From Dehalococcoides mccartyi (GTDB lineage Bacteria > Chloroflexota > Dehalococcoidia > GIF9 > DYGU01), in assembly GCA_020724525.1 (NCBI GenBank), contig DYGU01000007.1:1-64000 (forward strand): a stretch of DNA of 64,000 nt, in the 5' to 3' direction. The position numbers were made by a program, and so were the translations under genes. The first letter of the stretch is position 1; every line of letters begins with the position of its first letter. Positions 29,127-40,488 of this stretch are shown here, piece by piece. The notes under the pieces are model-generated. The model did not search any database. It saw nothing but the letters and a program-made list of their open reading frames with translations, and was not told the origin of the DNA.

Positions 29127-30716
29127 TTATAATGAAGAAAATTCCATCCTCTGAGCTGGGACCGGGATTTGTACTTTGATTGGGGTGCTGGCAAAGTTAG
29201 TCACAAAAAAGTCTGGGTTAACCGAATGAACTGGAATGAGAATTTTGGGAGAAATTTTTGTAATAAGCTCAATAAGCTCCAGACCTGAGGCATGACCTGA
29301 AGCATGAAACCCTCGCTCGGCTTCAGGTATTTCCCACTTGTATGGTTCCACTTCTCTAGGTAACCCGAATCCTATCATTCCAAAGTGCTTAATCCAGTTA
29401 TGAAGACGCCGTATATCAAGAGCGCCCTCCTCGTCGAATACTTCACTCGACGAATAGAGATAAACACTCCCGTCTCTGGGCATAATGGTTGGTAGTTCAC
29501 TCATATCAAAAAAGCTAAAACAAAGGATATATAAATCTTGATTAGTCTGAATTTCTTTTGCTGATACTAACTTGTTTCGATACTTGATGCAAATATCCTG
29601 TTCCCACTTTTCATAGCTAACTTTAGCTTCATCATAAATATACAGAGCTTTTTCTGAGGCAATTTCCGGCGCCTCTCTACTAATATAATGCATTGCCTGT
29701 AAAAGATAAGCATCACGAGGTAGGACTACCAGACAGCGGTTAACTTCCCGAGCAATCCGCAAAAAGGTTAGAAGTCTCTCCACATGCCGAGGCCCAAAAT
29801 CAGCAATAACCAATCCCTTTGCCTGTCTAATTATCCTTAAGGCGTTAAGATAAACTTCTTCCTCAGTCACCGAGGTAGTTTTATCCACGTTAGTTCCTTC
29901 ACAAATAAGAATAAGTGGCTTCAGTGCTGCCACCTGGTCCATAAATTCCTCAGTTAGCTTCCCCATCCTTAAGTCACCAGTATAAACCACCCAACCCGAA
30001 CTCGTTTCCACAGCAAAAGCAGCAGCACCGAAAATAGAATGATTTACTGGAAAGCACCGGACACCAAGTTGCCCAACTTTGTCTGCCTTCTGAATGGGAA
30101 CGGAGTGAAGTTCCCGACTACCTGGTTTGCCCCGCCAGAAAGTCAACGCTTCTCCAGCTAAACTCGAAAGGTCAAAGACCTTAAAAGTCCTTTGCTGGGC
30201 GGCTACCTTCCTGTAATCTGCAGAACATAGAACACTGATTTTACCATTTTTGGGGATAGAGTATTCTCGTGGAATTAGATAGCATACCTCCTTCTCAAAA
30301 TCTGACTTACCACTATCTTGTATGGCTTTAGAAATAAAAGCAGTCATGGCTGTGCTGTAAACAGGTGTAGTTCTTTTTAGAAAAGAAATATAGCCACTAT
30401 GGTCAAGATGAGCATGGGATAAAAGCACAGTGTCAATTTCAAGTTGATAAGAGGCTGGAACTGGCTCAAAATAAGACCTGAGCTCTACCGTAATAAAATC
30501 TTCTCGATAAATAGTCAGCAAAGATGGCAAAAGCGCCATCTCCAAAAGGTTAAGGAGCCCAGCACTACTTCGCGGTTTTAAATACTCTTCAAAGTACCTG
30601 CTTCGAGTAAAAAATGAAGTGCCAAAATCAAAGAAAAGGCAACAGGATGAATCCTCCAAGAGAACCTTGTTTCCTCCAATCTCATTAACCCCACCAAAGA
30701 AAGTTAATGACAACAT
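29127..30716 (-). CDS. MBL-fold (RNase J / beta-CASP-like) hydrolase
   Basis: LLSHAHLDHSGYISFL, VVYTGDLRMG, HASGHASG...ILIPVHS. Confidence 0.88.
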   Translation of the reverse strand: MLSLTFFGGVNEIGGNKVLLEDSSCCLFFDFGTSFFTRSRYFEEYLKPRSSAGLLNLLEMALLPSLLTIYREDFITVELRSYFEPVPASYQLEIDTVLLSHAHLDHSGYISFLKRTTPVYSTAMTAFISKAIQDSGKSDFEKEVCYLIPREYSIPKNGKISVLCSADYRKVAAQQRTFKVFDLSSLAGEALTFWRGKPGSRELHSVPIQKADKVGQLGVRCFPVNHSIFGAAAFAVETSSGWVVYTGDLRMGKLTEEFMDQVAALKPLILICEGTNVDKTTSVTEEEVYLNALRIIRQAKGLVIADFGPRHVERLLTFLRIAREVNRCLVVLPRDAYLLQAMHYISREAPEIASEKALYIYDEAKVSYEKWEQDICIKYRNKLVSAKEIQTNQDLYILCFSFFDMSELPTIMPRDGSVYLYSSSEVFDEEGALDIRRLHNWIKHFGMIGFGLPREVEPYKWEIPEAERGFHASGHASGLELIELITKISPKILIPVHSVNPDFFVTNFASTPIKVQIPVPAQRMEFSSL

Positions 30717-30760
30717 GAGACTATTTTATCACAAGACTATTTTTCCTTGGCCTGGTGCAT

Positions 30761-30790
30761 TTGACCACTGAATTACACTCACATTACAAT
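30761..30790 (+). promoter_or_regulatory. Sigma70-type promoter upstream of ffh
   Basis: TTGACC-18 nt-TACAAT. Confidence 0.5.
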
Positions 30791-30808
30791 ACTTCATGGA
30801 GACTGCCT

Positions 30809-32134
30809 ATGTTTGAAATTTTAACGCAAAAGTTGACTCGGATATGGCATCAGCTAAGTGCCAAGGGAAAACTTAGGGAACAGGATATTGACGAAGCTTT
30901 GCGTCAAGTTCGCCTGGCACTTTTGGAAGCAGATGTGAATTTTAAAGTGGTGAAGGAGTTCTTATCTCAAGTACGAACCCGCCTTGTTACTACTGAAGTG
31001 CTTGAGAGCCTCACCCCCACACAACAAATTATTAAAGTAATTAATGAAGAGCTTATCACTATTTTGGGTAAAGAACCAAGCCGTCTCCAAACCGCCAACC
31101 AGTCTCCAGCCATCGCCATGCTTGTTGGTCTACAGGGTTCGGGAAAGACAACAACAGCTGCCAAGTTAGCTCTCCACTTAAAACAAGCTGGGCATTCCCC
31201 TTTGTTAATAGCTGCCGATGTTTGGCGCCCCGCAGCTATTGAACAATTAGTTACTCTGGGTAAAGAGCTAAATATTCCGGTCTACGCTAAAGATATCAAA
31301 ACTGACCCAATAATCATCTGTACACAAGGATTAAAGCAGGCAAAAGAAATGGGCGCCACCTGGGTTATTATTGATACCCAAGGGCGACTCCATATAGATG
31401 AAACAATGATGAAGGAGTTAGCCCAAATAAGAGCTAAACTTCGTCCTTTAGAGACACTCTTGACCGTGGACGCCATGACAGGACAAGATGCGATTAGGGT
31501 TGCCGAGGAATTTCAAACTCAAGTCGGTTTAAACGGTCTTGTCTTGACCAAAATGGATGGGGACGCCCGAGGCGGAGCAGCTCTTTCCATTAGATTCATC
31601 ACTGGAGTGCCCGTAAAATTCATCGGGGTTGGTGAAAAACCTCATGCCTTGGAACCTTTCTACCCAGAACGCCTAGCATCTCGCATTCTGGGTATGGGAG
31701 ATATGCTTAGCCTGATTGAAAAAGCCGAAAAGGCTTTCGATGCCAGTCAAGCCAAAAAGCTGGAGAAAAAAATCCGCTCTGCCAGCTTCAACCTGGAAGA
31801 TTTTCTATGGCAATTACAGCAAATTAAAAAAATGGGACCAATAACTCAAATTGTAGAGACGTTACCAGGATTATCCAGCTTTGTTCCCCACCTATCTAAT
31901 AAAATAGATGAAAAGCAGTTAAAGAAAGTAGAAGCCATTATCTTATCTATGACTCCCGGGGAACGACACAACCCCCTCATTATAAATGGTAGTCGTCGAC
32001 GGCGGATTGCCCGAGGCAGTGGTACTACTCCCCAGGATGTCAATCGACTCCTTAATCAGTTCCAGCAAATCCAGAAGTTAACCAAAATAGCAACCAAAGG
32101 AAAACTACCTAAAAACTTTCCTCTTATCTCCTGA
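30809..32134 (+). CDS. ffh: Signal recognition particle protein Ffh
   Basis: VGLQGSGKTTTAAKLA, DTQGRL, TKMDGDARGGAALS, M domain. Confidence 0.97.
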   Translation: MFEILTQKLTRIWHQLSAKGKLREQDIDEALRQVRLALLEADVNFKVVKEFLSQVRTRLVTTEVLESLTPTQQIIKVINEELITILGKEPSRLQTANQSPAIAMLVGLQGSGKTTTAAKLALHLKQAGHSPLLIAADVWRPAAIEQLVTLGKELNIPVYAKDIKTDPIIICTQGLKQAKEMGATWVIIDTQGRLHIDETMMKELAQIRAKLRPLETLLTVDAMTGQDAIRVAEEFQTQVGLNGLVLTKMDGDARGGAALSIRFITGVPVKFIGVGEKPHALEPFYPERLASRILGMGDMLSLIEKAEKAFDASQAKKLEKKIRSASFNLEDFLWQLQQIKKMGPITQIVETLPGLSSFVPHLSNKIDEKQLKKVEAIILSMTPGERHNPLIINGSRRRRIARGSGTTPQDVNRLLNQFQQIQKLTKIATKGKLPKNFPLIS

Positions 32135-32167
32135 AAATCGATGACGAGGAATTTGAACAGGGAAATC

Positions 32168-32791
32168 TCACCATCCCTTTTTGGTCACACCCTTAATTAT
32201 CATCTGTCCATCAGTAAGGTAAATTCCTGTTGCCTGCCATGGAAGTTCACCAAATATCCCTGATAGATTTGCCATAGGCACTTTAAATAGGACCACTAAC
32301 AAATCACCAACATTTTTCCTTATCTCCTTTGGCAGAGGTAATCTGCCACATTGTAATTCTTCTATAATGAATTTTGGTTTTCCACCCGTTAACTCCAGGT
32401 AAGCCTTAATACCTACTTTAACACTGAGCCCAGGAGTTTTCAGTGCTCCATAAGCTAAAAAAACATCTTTTCGGAAATTAACCAGCACCTCTCTTAAAGG
32501 TAACTTACCCTCACCAATAGCCAAAACCAACTTCGAATTAGCTTCTTCCTCAGTAATTACTAAGCTTATTTCCCTTTCCAGCCCGGCTGCTACCGCTTTC
32601 TTAATTTCGGTTGTAAACACCTCTAACTTGTGGTCTAAACTTTGCACTGCCGCAGGTGTTAATGCTACCGGTATCATTTGGGCTCTTAATGGAGGAGATA
32701 AGGAAAGCAAGCAGTAACCAAAACCTGCTAAAAGGAAGAGGAGAACTGTGATAACACCAATAAAAATAAAGCAGCCTTTGATTAACCTCAT
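32168..32791 (-). CDS. Hypothetical membrane-anchored protein
   Basis: Single N-terminal TM; intact ORF. Confidence 0.6.
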   Translation of the reverse strand: MRLIKGCFIFIGVITVLLFLLAGFGYCLLSLSPPLRAQMIPVALTPAAVQSLDHKLEVFTTEIKKAVAAGLEREISLVITEEEANSKLVLAIGEGKLPLREVLVNFRKDVFLAYGALKTPGLSVKVGIKAYLELTGGKPKFIIEELQCGRLPLPKEIRKNVGDLLVVLFKVPMANLSGIFGELPWQATGIYLTDGQMIIKGVTKKGW

Positions 32792-32830
32792 AATATTGCC
32801 TCTAAGTAAGTTTTATCAGCACCGGTGGGG

Positions 32831-34780
32831 CTACTCTAAGTAGTCCTTTAACTTCCGGCTCTTGCTGGGATGGCGCAGTTTCCGCAATGCTTTAGCCTCG
32901 ATCTGGCGAATTCTTTCCCTGGTTACGCCAAACTCTTTACCCACTTCCTCCAGAGTCCTCGCCCGTCCGTCTTCAAGCCCAAATCTGAGTATCAAAACAC
33001 GCCTTTCTCGATCACTGAGCTCAGAAAGTACCCTCCTAATCTGTTCCTTAAGAAGTTGCAACGAAGCTTCTTCAACTGGCTGTAAAGCAGTGCGGTCCTC
33101 AATAAAATCACCCAAATGACTATCCTCTTCCTCGCCAATGGGCATCTCTAAAGATACTGGTTCCTGAGATAGTTTCATAATTTCTCGCACCTTCTCTGGG
33201 GTAATTTCCATACCTCGACCAATTTCTTCATAGCTCGGTTCCCGACCATACTCCTGAACCAAACGGCGGTTCACTCGTAGTAACCTATTAATAGTCTCTA
33301 CCATATGCACCGGGATACGAATAGTCCGAGCTTGGTCAGCAATAGCCCGAGTAATAGCCTGCCTAATCCACCAGGTAGCGTAAGTGCTGAATTTATAGCC
33401 TTTCCGATGTTCAAATTTTTCCACCGCCCGAATTAAACCAATATTCCCTTCTTGAATTAGATCAAGAAGAGGCATCCCATGTCCAATATATTTCTTAGCT
33501 ACACTAACAACCAATCGTAAGTTTGCTTCGGTCAAATGTCTTTCTGCTTTTTTCTCTCTTCTCCGCACGTTTCGAAAATAATTTCTGAATTGCCTACTAT
33601 AAGCCTGGAGCTGATACAGAAACTCAGGCTTAACTAAAAGAGATTTTACTTCCGACCAGGAGACTCTATCTCCAATTACAGTTAAGACTTCCGGGGGCAA
33701 AAGGCGGATATCCAAAGAAAGGTATATCAAAGCCCGCACAATTGCTGTCCTAATTAATTGCTCTAACTTAGCATTGGTCTCTTGTTCTATGGCACTCACT
33801 ACCGATGGTTTTATCCCGGGGAGTAAATCAGGGTGCTTAGCTAAGTATTCCTTAAAACTATCTCTTCCCTGTCCCAGTTTCATCTCCTTGTAAACATACA
33901 CATTATCTGACTTACTTATTACCCCTAACCGCAGGCACAAGCCAAAAAAAACCTCCAGAGCCTCCTCTTTCATATCTACACCCGCCTCTTGAGGAAGTAC
34001 TTTCTCTAAGATGTCCCGCTCGTCTCCTCCCATCACTCCCAACTTTACCGCCACGTCAAACATGTCTTCCTCTTCCGGAATATCTCTGCCTGCTTCTAAA
34101 AGAATCGCTTTTATTCTCAGCCTGACAATTCGGTTAATGAAATTAACTCTTCCATAATCATCCTTGCCCAGTTGTTCAGCAATAGCCTTTATCAAATCCG
34201 GGGCTAATTCACCATCAATGGCAACTCGTAATTTCGATTTCCGGTCAGAAGTTATTTGTTTAAAGCTAATTTCTACCGGCAATTTAAGCTCGTGAGCCAG
34301 AACTTCCCACAGTGGGTAAGCTTGGGACAACCAATTAAGCAAAAAAACTACTATGTCTATTGATGACGGAGATTTACCATATTTTTGAGGATAACTCTCT
34401 ATAATTTCTGTTAGATACTTGCCTTCTTCCATCTGGCTGGCTAAGCTCTTCTCATCAGCAGCGGTGAGGAGGGATACCTTACCAATTTCACGAAGATACA
34501 TACGGACTGGGTCATCAATAACCTCATGCTCACCGAGTTCAGATTCTAAAGTTACTCCAGGAACCCATTCCCCATCCGCAAAAGGTTCTTTATCTTCTGA
34601 TGAAGCCGTTACTTTGAAAATATCCTCTCCTAACTCCTCTGGTAAATTGGGGGCAGTATCCTCAGAAAATACCACAGAGTCGGTGTCGAACTCGTTAGCC
34701 GTGCCTTTCCCAAAATCTAACTTCTCATCCCCCGCCTCGAGGAAATAAGATGAAAGCTCTTCATCTTTATATAAACTCAT
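32831..34780 (-). CDS. rpoD: RNA polymerase primary sigma factor (RpoD/SigA)
   Basis: [70 protein letters not shown]. Confidence 0.96.
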   Translation of the reverse strand: MSLYKDEELSSYFLEAGDEKLDFGKGTANEFDTDSVVFSEDTAPNLPEELGEDIFKVTASSEDKEPFADGEWVPGVTLESELGEHEVIDDPVRMYLREIGKVSLLTAADEKSLASQMEEGKYLTEIIESYPQKYGKSPSSIDIVVFLLNWLSQAYPLWEVLAHELKLPVEISFKQITSDRKSKLRVAIDGELAPDLIKAIAEQLGKDDYGRVNFINRIVRLRIKAILLEAGRDIPEEEDMFDVAVKLGVMGGDERDILEKVLPQEAGVDMKEEALEVFFGLCLRLGVISKSDNVYVYKEMKLGQGRDSFKEYLAKHPDLLPGIKPSVVSAIEQETNAKLEQLIRTAIVRALIYLSLDIRLLPPEVLTVIGDRVSWSEVKSLLVKPEFLYQLQAYSRQFRNYFRNVRRREKKAERHLTEANLRLVVSVAKKYIGHGMPLLDLIQEGNIGLIRAVEKFEHRKGYKFSTYATWWIRQAITRAIADQARTIRIPVHMVETINRLLRVNRRLVQEYGREPSYEEIGRGMEITPEKVREIMKLSQEPVSLEMPIGEEEDSHLGDFIEDRTALQPVEEASLQLLKEQIRRVLSELSDRERRVLILRFGLEDGRARTLEEVGKEFGVTRERIRQIEAKALRKLRHPSKSRKLKDYLE

Positions 34781-36648
34781 CCTCTCGCCCTCCTCTGCTT
34801 GGCATTAATGTCTCTCTGGCTAAATATTTCCTTAAGGCGCAGACTCACATCTATTCCCTGTTCCTCTAACTTTGCCAATTGAGCAGTGGCGTCACTCTTT
34901 TCTGTCTCTAAAAGCAAAATTTCCTCCCTCTCAGCTTCTAAATTTCTCAGCCACCTCTCCTGTAAACGGAGACTACAGTCATTAAGAACATACCACCGTT
35001 CCTCCTCTCTTTGAGTGAGAGTTGCCGGTAAAACTCGGTTTAATAACCGGTCAGCATGCTCCCGAAGAGGAGCATCAAGGTTAGCCTCAAAAGAAGTCAA
35101 TTCTACACCCTGTTGCCATTTAACAAAAAGTTCACGGTTTTCAGTATGTTGAAAATATTCGGGGCGTAACTCGCCACTTATCGCTCTAAACTCAGGATAC
35201 TGCAATAATAAGGTGAGACAATATTCCTCAAGCGGACTGGACGAAGGCAGTGAGGGAACAACAGCTAAACTTTCCTCGGTCTCCCCAGTTATCCGGGAGC
35301 GTCTTTTTTTGGCGTAAGAACTTCTCAAATCGCTGGCTAAGACTCGCTCATTCATTTTCAGTAAACGGGCTAACTTCTGCAAATAGTGGGACTGACGTAT
35401 TGGATCCTTTATCTCAGAAATTAGCGGCTTTAATTTTGACCAAGCTGCTGACTTATCTCTCGCTTGCTCCACATTCACTCTACTAATTATAGCGTTCATG
35501 ACAAAATCAACAACTGGCAAAGCTTTATCTACCAAATCTTGCCATAGAGAAATATCTTCTCTAATTACCTCATCAGGGTCTTTCCCGGGAGGTAAGATTA
35601 TGATTCTGATATCGGCATCGAGTATATTTTCATACTTTATCAGTCCTGACCATATTGGCACCGGCACAACCTTTTTGTCCAAAGTCTGCCCGGCTACTTC
35701 TATACTGCGCAAGGTGGCTTCCTCACCAGCAGTATCAGCATCCAGGGCTAAAAATAGATTCTTGGTTAACCTCTTAAGAACGCCAAACTGTTTTTCAGTA
35801 AGAGAAGTCCCCATAGATGCCACCACATTCTCGCAACCATGCTGATGGGCAATAAGCACATCCATGTAACCCTCTACAATCACTACTGAATTCCTTTGCC
35901 AAATAGCCACCTTGGCTCGGTCAATCCCATAAACGATGCTACTCTTATCAAAAACAGGTGTCTGCGGGGAGTTAAGGTATTTTGGCACCGAATCATCAAG
36001 GGCTCTTGCCCCAAAACCTGCCAGTCGCCCCTGTATATTCCGTATAGGAAACATCAGCCGATTACGGAAACGGTCATAGCCACCTCCCCCCTCCTTCTCT
36101 ATAACCAAACCAGCCATAAGTAATTCCTCAAAACTATAGCCTTTACTGGTCAAATATCGGAGTAGAGCTTCCCATTCGTCAAGACTAAAACCGAGCTGGA
36201 AATTTTTGATAGTTTGAGGTAGCAAACCTCGCTGCTTTAGGTATTTTCTCACCGAGTTAGCCTCGGAAGCAGTCATCAATAGATGATGATAATATTCAGC
36301 AGCAATCTCATTGATTTCAAAAAGTCTTGCCTCTTTACCCCGCTCAACCTCCCCTTGGTCTTTCTCTAAAACAAGAGAAACCCCTGTCTTCTCAGCTAAG
36401 AAGCGGAGAGTTTGCCCAAAATCAATGCCTTCCTTCTTCATGAGAAAAGAAAAAACATCGCCACCAGTATTGCAAGCCCCGAAACAACGCCAACTTTGAC
36501 GCTCAGGAAAAACAAAGAAGGAAGGATGTTTCTCAACATGAAATGGACACAAAGCCCTAAAATTCCGACCAGCTTTTTGAAGAGAAACATAATTAGAAAC
36601 AAGTTCTACTATGTCTATCCTCTCTTTTATCTCACCAATTACACTCAT
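34777..36648 (-). CDS. dnaG: DNA primase
   Basis: N-terminal zinc-binding [13 protein letters not shown]...C; Toprim [11 protein letters not shown]; upstream of rpoD. Confidence 0.96.
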   Translation of the reverse strand: MSVIGEIKERIDIVELVSNYVSLQKAGRNFRALCPFHVEKHPSFFVFPERQSWRCFGACNTGGDVFSFLMKKEGIDFGQTLRFLAEKTGVSLVLEKDQGEVERGKEARLFEINEIAAEYYHHLLMTASEANSVRKYLKQRGLLPQTIKNFQLGFSLDEWEALLRYLTSKGYSFEELLMAGLVIEKEGGGGYDRFRNRLMFPIRNIQGRLAGFGARALDDSVPKYLNSPQTPVFDKSSIVYGIDRAKVAIWQRNSVVIVEGYMDVLIAHQHGCENVVASMGTSLTEKQFGVLKRLTKNLFLALDADTAGEEATLRSIEVAGQTLDKKVVPVPIWSGLIKYENILDADIRIIILPPGKDPDEVIREDISLWQDLVDKALPVVDFVMNAIISRVNVEQARDKSAAWSKLKPLISEIKDPIRQSHYLQKLARLLKMNERVLASDLRSSYAKKRRSRITGETEESLAVVPSLPSSSPLEEYCLTLLLQYPEFRAISGELRPEYFQHTENRELFVKWQQGVELTSFEANLDAPLREHADRLLNRVLPATLTQREEERWYVLNDCSLRLQERWLRNLEAEREEILLLETEKSDATAQLAKLEEQGIDVSLRLKEIFSQRDINAKQRRARG

Positions 36649-36650
36649 AC

Positions 36651-37688
36651 CTAAACCCGATTAAGTTCCTCAGCCATTCGTAAAGCATATTGGTCAGTCA
36701 TACCCGCAATATAATCAACCACCTTACGCTCAATTGCGTCATCACGATAAGTATATTCCTGAGGCAGTTTCTTTTCATGGTTTAAAAAATAAGAATAAAG
36801 AAACTGTATTACCTTTCTTGCCTGTTTAGTCTCATTGCTGGCTAAACTGGGAATGTACACTTTATCAAAAAGAAACTGACGGAGAATATTAGCCTCACGG
36901 ACGACCTGGGGGCTCATAGTGATAATCAGCTTCTCTAAATCCCCACATCCGGTAACTCCCCATGAGGATTCTATTATACCTCGAACTAAAGTATTAATTC
37001 GTTGCGATGGGGAACGACCAAGCAATGTCAATACGGAAACTGGCAAATCATCCTCGTTGATAATACCAGCTCTGATAGCATCTCCAGTATCGTGATTAAT
37101 ATAGGCAACGAAATCAGCTATTTTGCAAACTTGACCTTCAAGGGTGCCAACTTCTCCCCAATCCTCACCCAGAATGCTTTGACTTTTGGAATGGTTAAAT
37201 ATGCCATCCCGTACTTCCCAGGTAAGATTAAGTCCCCGACCATCCTTCTCTAAAAAGTCCACCACCCGTAAGCTTTGCTCATTGTGCCTGAACCCGCCGG
37301 GGGAAAGTTCATTCAAAACCTGTTCCCCAACATGCCCAAAAGGAGTGTGACCTAAATCATGCCCGAGAGCAATAGCTTCAGTCAAATCCTCATTAAGACT
37401 TAAAGCTCGAGCTATGGTACGAGCAACCTGAGAAACTTCTAATGTATGAGTAAGCCTCGTTACATAATGGTCTCCTAAAGGGGCAATGAACACCTGAGTC
37501 TTGTGTTTAAGACGACGGAAAGCCTTAGAGTGAATAATTCGGTCTCGGTCCTGCTGAAAGGCAGTTCGTATAGGGCAAGGCTCCTCCCATTTAAGTCTCC
37601 CTCGACTAAACCGGCTCCGAACAGCATAAGGAGATAATCTCTCCTCGGCTTCTTCGCTCCGTTCTCGAATACTAATCTGACACTCCAT
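36651..37688 (-). CDS. dgt: Deoxyguanosinetriphosphate triphosphohydrolase-like HD protein
   Basis: RRLKHKTQVF, RLTHTLEVSQVAR, LGHDLGHTPFGH. Confidence 0.94.
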   Translation of the reverse strand: MECQISIRERSEEAEERLSPYAVRSRFSRGRLKWEEPCPIRTAFQQDRDRIIHSKAFRRLKHKTQVFIAPLGDHYVTRLTHTLEVSQVARTIARALSLNEDLTEAIALGHDLGHTPFGHVGEQVLNELSPGGFRHNEQSLRVVDFLEKDGRGLNLTWEVRDGIFNHSKSQSILGEDWGEVGTLEGQVCKIADFVAYINHDTGDAIRAGIINEDDLPVSVLTLLGRSPSQRINTLVRGIIESSWGVTGCGDLEKLIITMSPQVVREANILRQFLFDKVYIPSLASNETKQARKVIQFLYSYFLNHEKKLPQEYTYRDDAIERKVVDYIAGMTDQYALRMAEELNRV

Positions 37689-37696
37689 ACAGCCGA

Positions 37697-39949
37697 TTAC
37701 TTTAATTTGGCTTCGGCAGCGGCAATTACTTGCCTCGTCTCGTCAATCATATCTGGACTTATCGAGACCGAGGTAATTCCCCACCGCACCAGCTTCTCGG
37801 TAAGTTCTGGATAAACAGAAGGGGCTTGCCCACAAATAGAAGAGGTAATACCCCGACTATTAGAAACCTTTATGGCTCTTTCTAAAGCTAAAAGCACTGC
37901 CTCATCCCTTTCATCAAATTGGTTGACTAATCTGGGATTGTCCCTATCTATACCTAAAATAAGCTGGGTCAGGTCATTAGACCCTATAGAAATACCATCA
38001 ATGCCTGTGTCCATAAATCTCTCTATAAGAAAAATATTAGATGGCACTTCCACCATCATCCATAATTTGAAATCAGCACTTGAACAAAGTCCTTCCCTTT
38101 CAAGAATTTCTTTTACTTCCACCATTTCCCTAACAAAACGCACGAATGGAATCATAACCCACAGGTTGCGATATCTTTCCCTAACCTTCTTAATGGCATC
38201 TATCTCTAACTTGAAAATATCCAATTCTTTAGTGTATCGAGAGCAGCCACGGTAACCAAGCATTGGATTCTCTTCCATCTCTTCGTATTTCTCTCCACCG
38301 CGTAAATTTCTGTACTCATTGGTTTTGAAATCAGTAGTCCGATAAACTACTGGTCTTGGATAAAAAGCTTTAGTAAAAGCAGTAATACCCTCAGCCAACA
38401 TATTTACAAAACTATCCCCTCTATTCTGACTCAACATAAAACGGGGATGTTCACCAATCTGGGCAATCATAAATTCAGCCCTAAGTAAGCCGACGCCATC
38501 CACATCCCTCGCTGCCACAACCTCGGCAAGTTCTGGCTCAGCTAAATTCACATAAACCTTGGTCAATGTCTTGAGCCGCTCCCAACGAATAATCTTAGGT
38601 AATGTAACCGTCTCTTCCACTACCTTGCCTTGATATACTCGTCCACCATAACCATCTACGGTTATTTCCTGACCATCACTCAGAATCTTCGTTGCTACCG
38701 CTGTGCCAACCACACATGGAATCCCCAATTCTCGACTCACAATAGCAGCGTGAGCAGTTCTACCTCCCCGGTCAGTAACTATAGCCACAGCTCGCTTCAT
38801 AGCCGGCACAAAATCGGGAGTCGTCATCTCCGCTACCAGGACATCCCCCTTTATCACCCTATCTAATTGAGAAGCATCGGTAACAATTCTCACTAAACCA
38901 ACAGCTATCCCAGGGCTGGCTGCTACTCCAATCAAAATAGGTTTAGCCTTAATCTTGGGAAGTACTTCGATTGGCTTCACTTTTAAAGTGGTTATTGGGC
39001 GGGTTTGGACAATAAATATTTGATTTTCTTGCTTTGCCCATTCAATATCCTGAGGGAATTGGTATAAGTCCTCAATCCTTCTACCTAAATCAGCTAAAGA
39101 AATAATCTCTTCGTCACTTATTTTCTGCTTCATCTGCCTTGCTGGTGGAATAAAAACCTTAATATTGGCTTCCCTTCCTGTTGTTTCGGGATTCCGTAAT
39201 ATCTGCCATTCTTGCTTCCCTATTCTTTTATCAATGATTTCTAAAGTCCTCTTATCCACCACATATAGGTCAGGGGTTACTTCCCCGGAGACAACAGCTT
39301 CTCCCAATCCAAAAATTGCTTCAATAACGACCTTTGTCTCATCGTTAGTTAGAGGCTCCGCCGTAAACATGACCCCAGAAGCTTCAGATTGCACCATCTT
39401 CTGGACAGGCACTGCAATACCTACCTTCAAATGCTCAAAACCATGCTGATGTCGATAAAAAATAGCCCGGGGTTCAAACAAGGAAGCCCAACACCCTTGC
39501 ACCGCAGCTACCACTTCACTTTCACCTTCAACATTAAGAAAGGTACGCTGCTGCCCGGCAAAGGAAGCTTCGGGTAAATCCTCAGCTGTAGCCGAAGAGC
39601 GAACTGCTACCAATCCATCCCCCAAGCGTCGGTAAGCTTCCTTAATTTCAGCTACTATCCTTAATGGCATTACCGCTCCTGAAATCTTTTCCTTAATCTG
39701 AGCAGCTACCTCTTGGAGAGTCTTAGTATCATTAGGGTCGAGTTTGCCTAAAAGATGTCGGATTTCTTTCTCCAGTCCTGTTCTCTCAAGAAATTCAAAA
39801 TAAGTAGTAGCGGTAACTATGAAACCTGCTGGAACTGGGAGCTTAGCCTGAACCATCTCACCCAAATTCGCCCCCTTACCACCGGCTAAGGACATGTCTC
39901 TTTTTGTCACTTCATCAAACCACAAAATGACTTTATCCTCTTTACCCAT
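37697..39949 (-). CDS. ppsA: Phosphoenolpyruvate synthase
   Basis: LAGGKGANLGEM, VRSSATAEDLPEASFAGQQ, DRGGRTAHAAIVSRELGIPCVVG. Confidence 0.95.
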   Translation of the reverse strand: MGKEDKVILWFDEVTKRDMSLAGGKGANLGEMVQAKLPVPAGFIVTATTYFEFLERTGLEKEIRHLLGKLDPNDTKTLQEVAAQIKEKISGAVMPLRIVAEIKEAYRRLGDGLVAVRSSATAEDLPEASFAGQQRTFLNVEGESEVVAAVQGCWASLFEPRAIFYRHQHGFEHLKVGIAVPVQKMVQSEASGVMFTAEPLTNDETKVVIEAIFGLGEAVVSGEVTPDLYVVDKRTLEIIDKRIGKQEWQILRNPETTGREANIKVFIPPARQMKQKISDEEIISLADLGRRIEDLYQFPQDIEWAKQENQIFIVQTRPITTLKVKPIEVLPKIKAKPILIGVAASPGIAVGLVRIVTDASQLDRVIKGDVLVAEMTTPDFVPAMKRAVAIVTDRGGRTAHAAIVSRELGIPCVVGTAVATKILSDGQEITVDGYGGRVYQGKVVEETVTLPKIIRWERLKTLTKVYVNLAEPELAEVVAARDVDGVGLLRAEFMIAQIGEHPRFMLSQNRGDSFVNMLAEGITAFTKAFYPRPVVYRTTDFKTNEYRNLRGGEKYEEMEENPMLGYRGCSRYTKELDIFKLEIDAIKKVRERYRNLWVMIPFVRFVREMVEVKEILEREGLCSSADFKLWMMVEVPSNIFLIERFMDTGIDGISIGSNDLTQLILGIDRDNPRLVNQFDERDEAVLLALERAIKVSNSRGITSSICGQAPSVYPELTEKLVRWGITSVSISPDMIDETRQVIAAAEAKLK

Positions 39950-40054
39950 GCCTCTCCTCTTTTTAGCTTAAGTTTATTAACAACAATTATATCACTTGCC
40001 CATAAGCTATTAAACCTCCACCTCCAAGTTCACATTAAAATAGTTGTCAGGAAA

Positions 40055-40159
40055 TTTACCAATGCTTATCCACCATCCCGAACAAAGTGGAGAAACCCTC
40101 ACCTACCCTCTCCCTTGAAGGGAGAGGAATAAGGTGAGGGTGACAAAATAAACACTCTC
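40055..40159. repeat. Dispersed ~105-bp repeat, copy 2
   Basis: Near-identical to 21702-21806. Confidence 0.9.
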
Positions 40160-40253
40160 GAAGTTCGTCCTTGTGATTGTTTACTAATGTAGTGAGAGGC
40201 TTTAGCCTGGCTACAGAAAAGCGACCCTGAAGGGTCGCCCTAATCCCTAACTG

Positions 40254-40393
40254 TCATTGCGGGGAGCATAGCGACGATGCAATCCCAAGAGATTGCCACG
40301 CTTCTTACACCCAGCCGAATCAACGATTCGGCTGGGAACCCGGGGTCCCCACAAAATCATTGATTTTGTGGGGTGTTCATCGCTCGCAATGAC
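40254..40393. repeat. MITE-like/palindromic repeat with GTCATTGCG...CGCAATGAC ends and two internal hairpins (contains copy 2 of the 16007 repeat)
   Basis: GTCATTGCGGGGAGC...GAGATTGCCACG...CCCAGCCGAATC/GATTCGGCTGGG...CCCACAAAATC/GATTTTGTGGG...GCTCGCAATGAC. Confidence 0.8.
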
Positions 40394-40429
40394 AACTGGA
40401 CAATTGCTAAACGGTCTCGTCCCCATGTA

Positions 40430-40458
40430 TTGACACTTTTAAGTAGCTGGAGTACAAT
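40430..40458 (+). promoter_or_regulatory. Sigma70-type promoter for bifunctional nuclease gene
   Basis: TTGACA-17 nt-TACAAT, about 30 nt before the ATG. Confidence 0.75.
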
Positions 40459-40488
40459 CCAGTTCACGGTGGAAATGGAGGAGACAAC

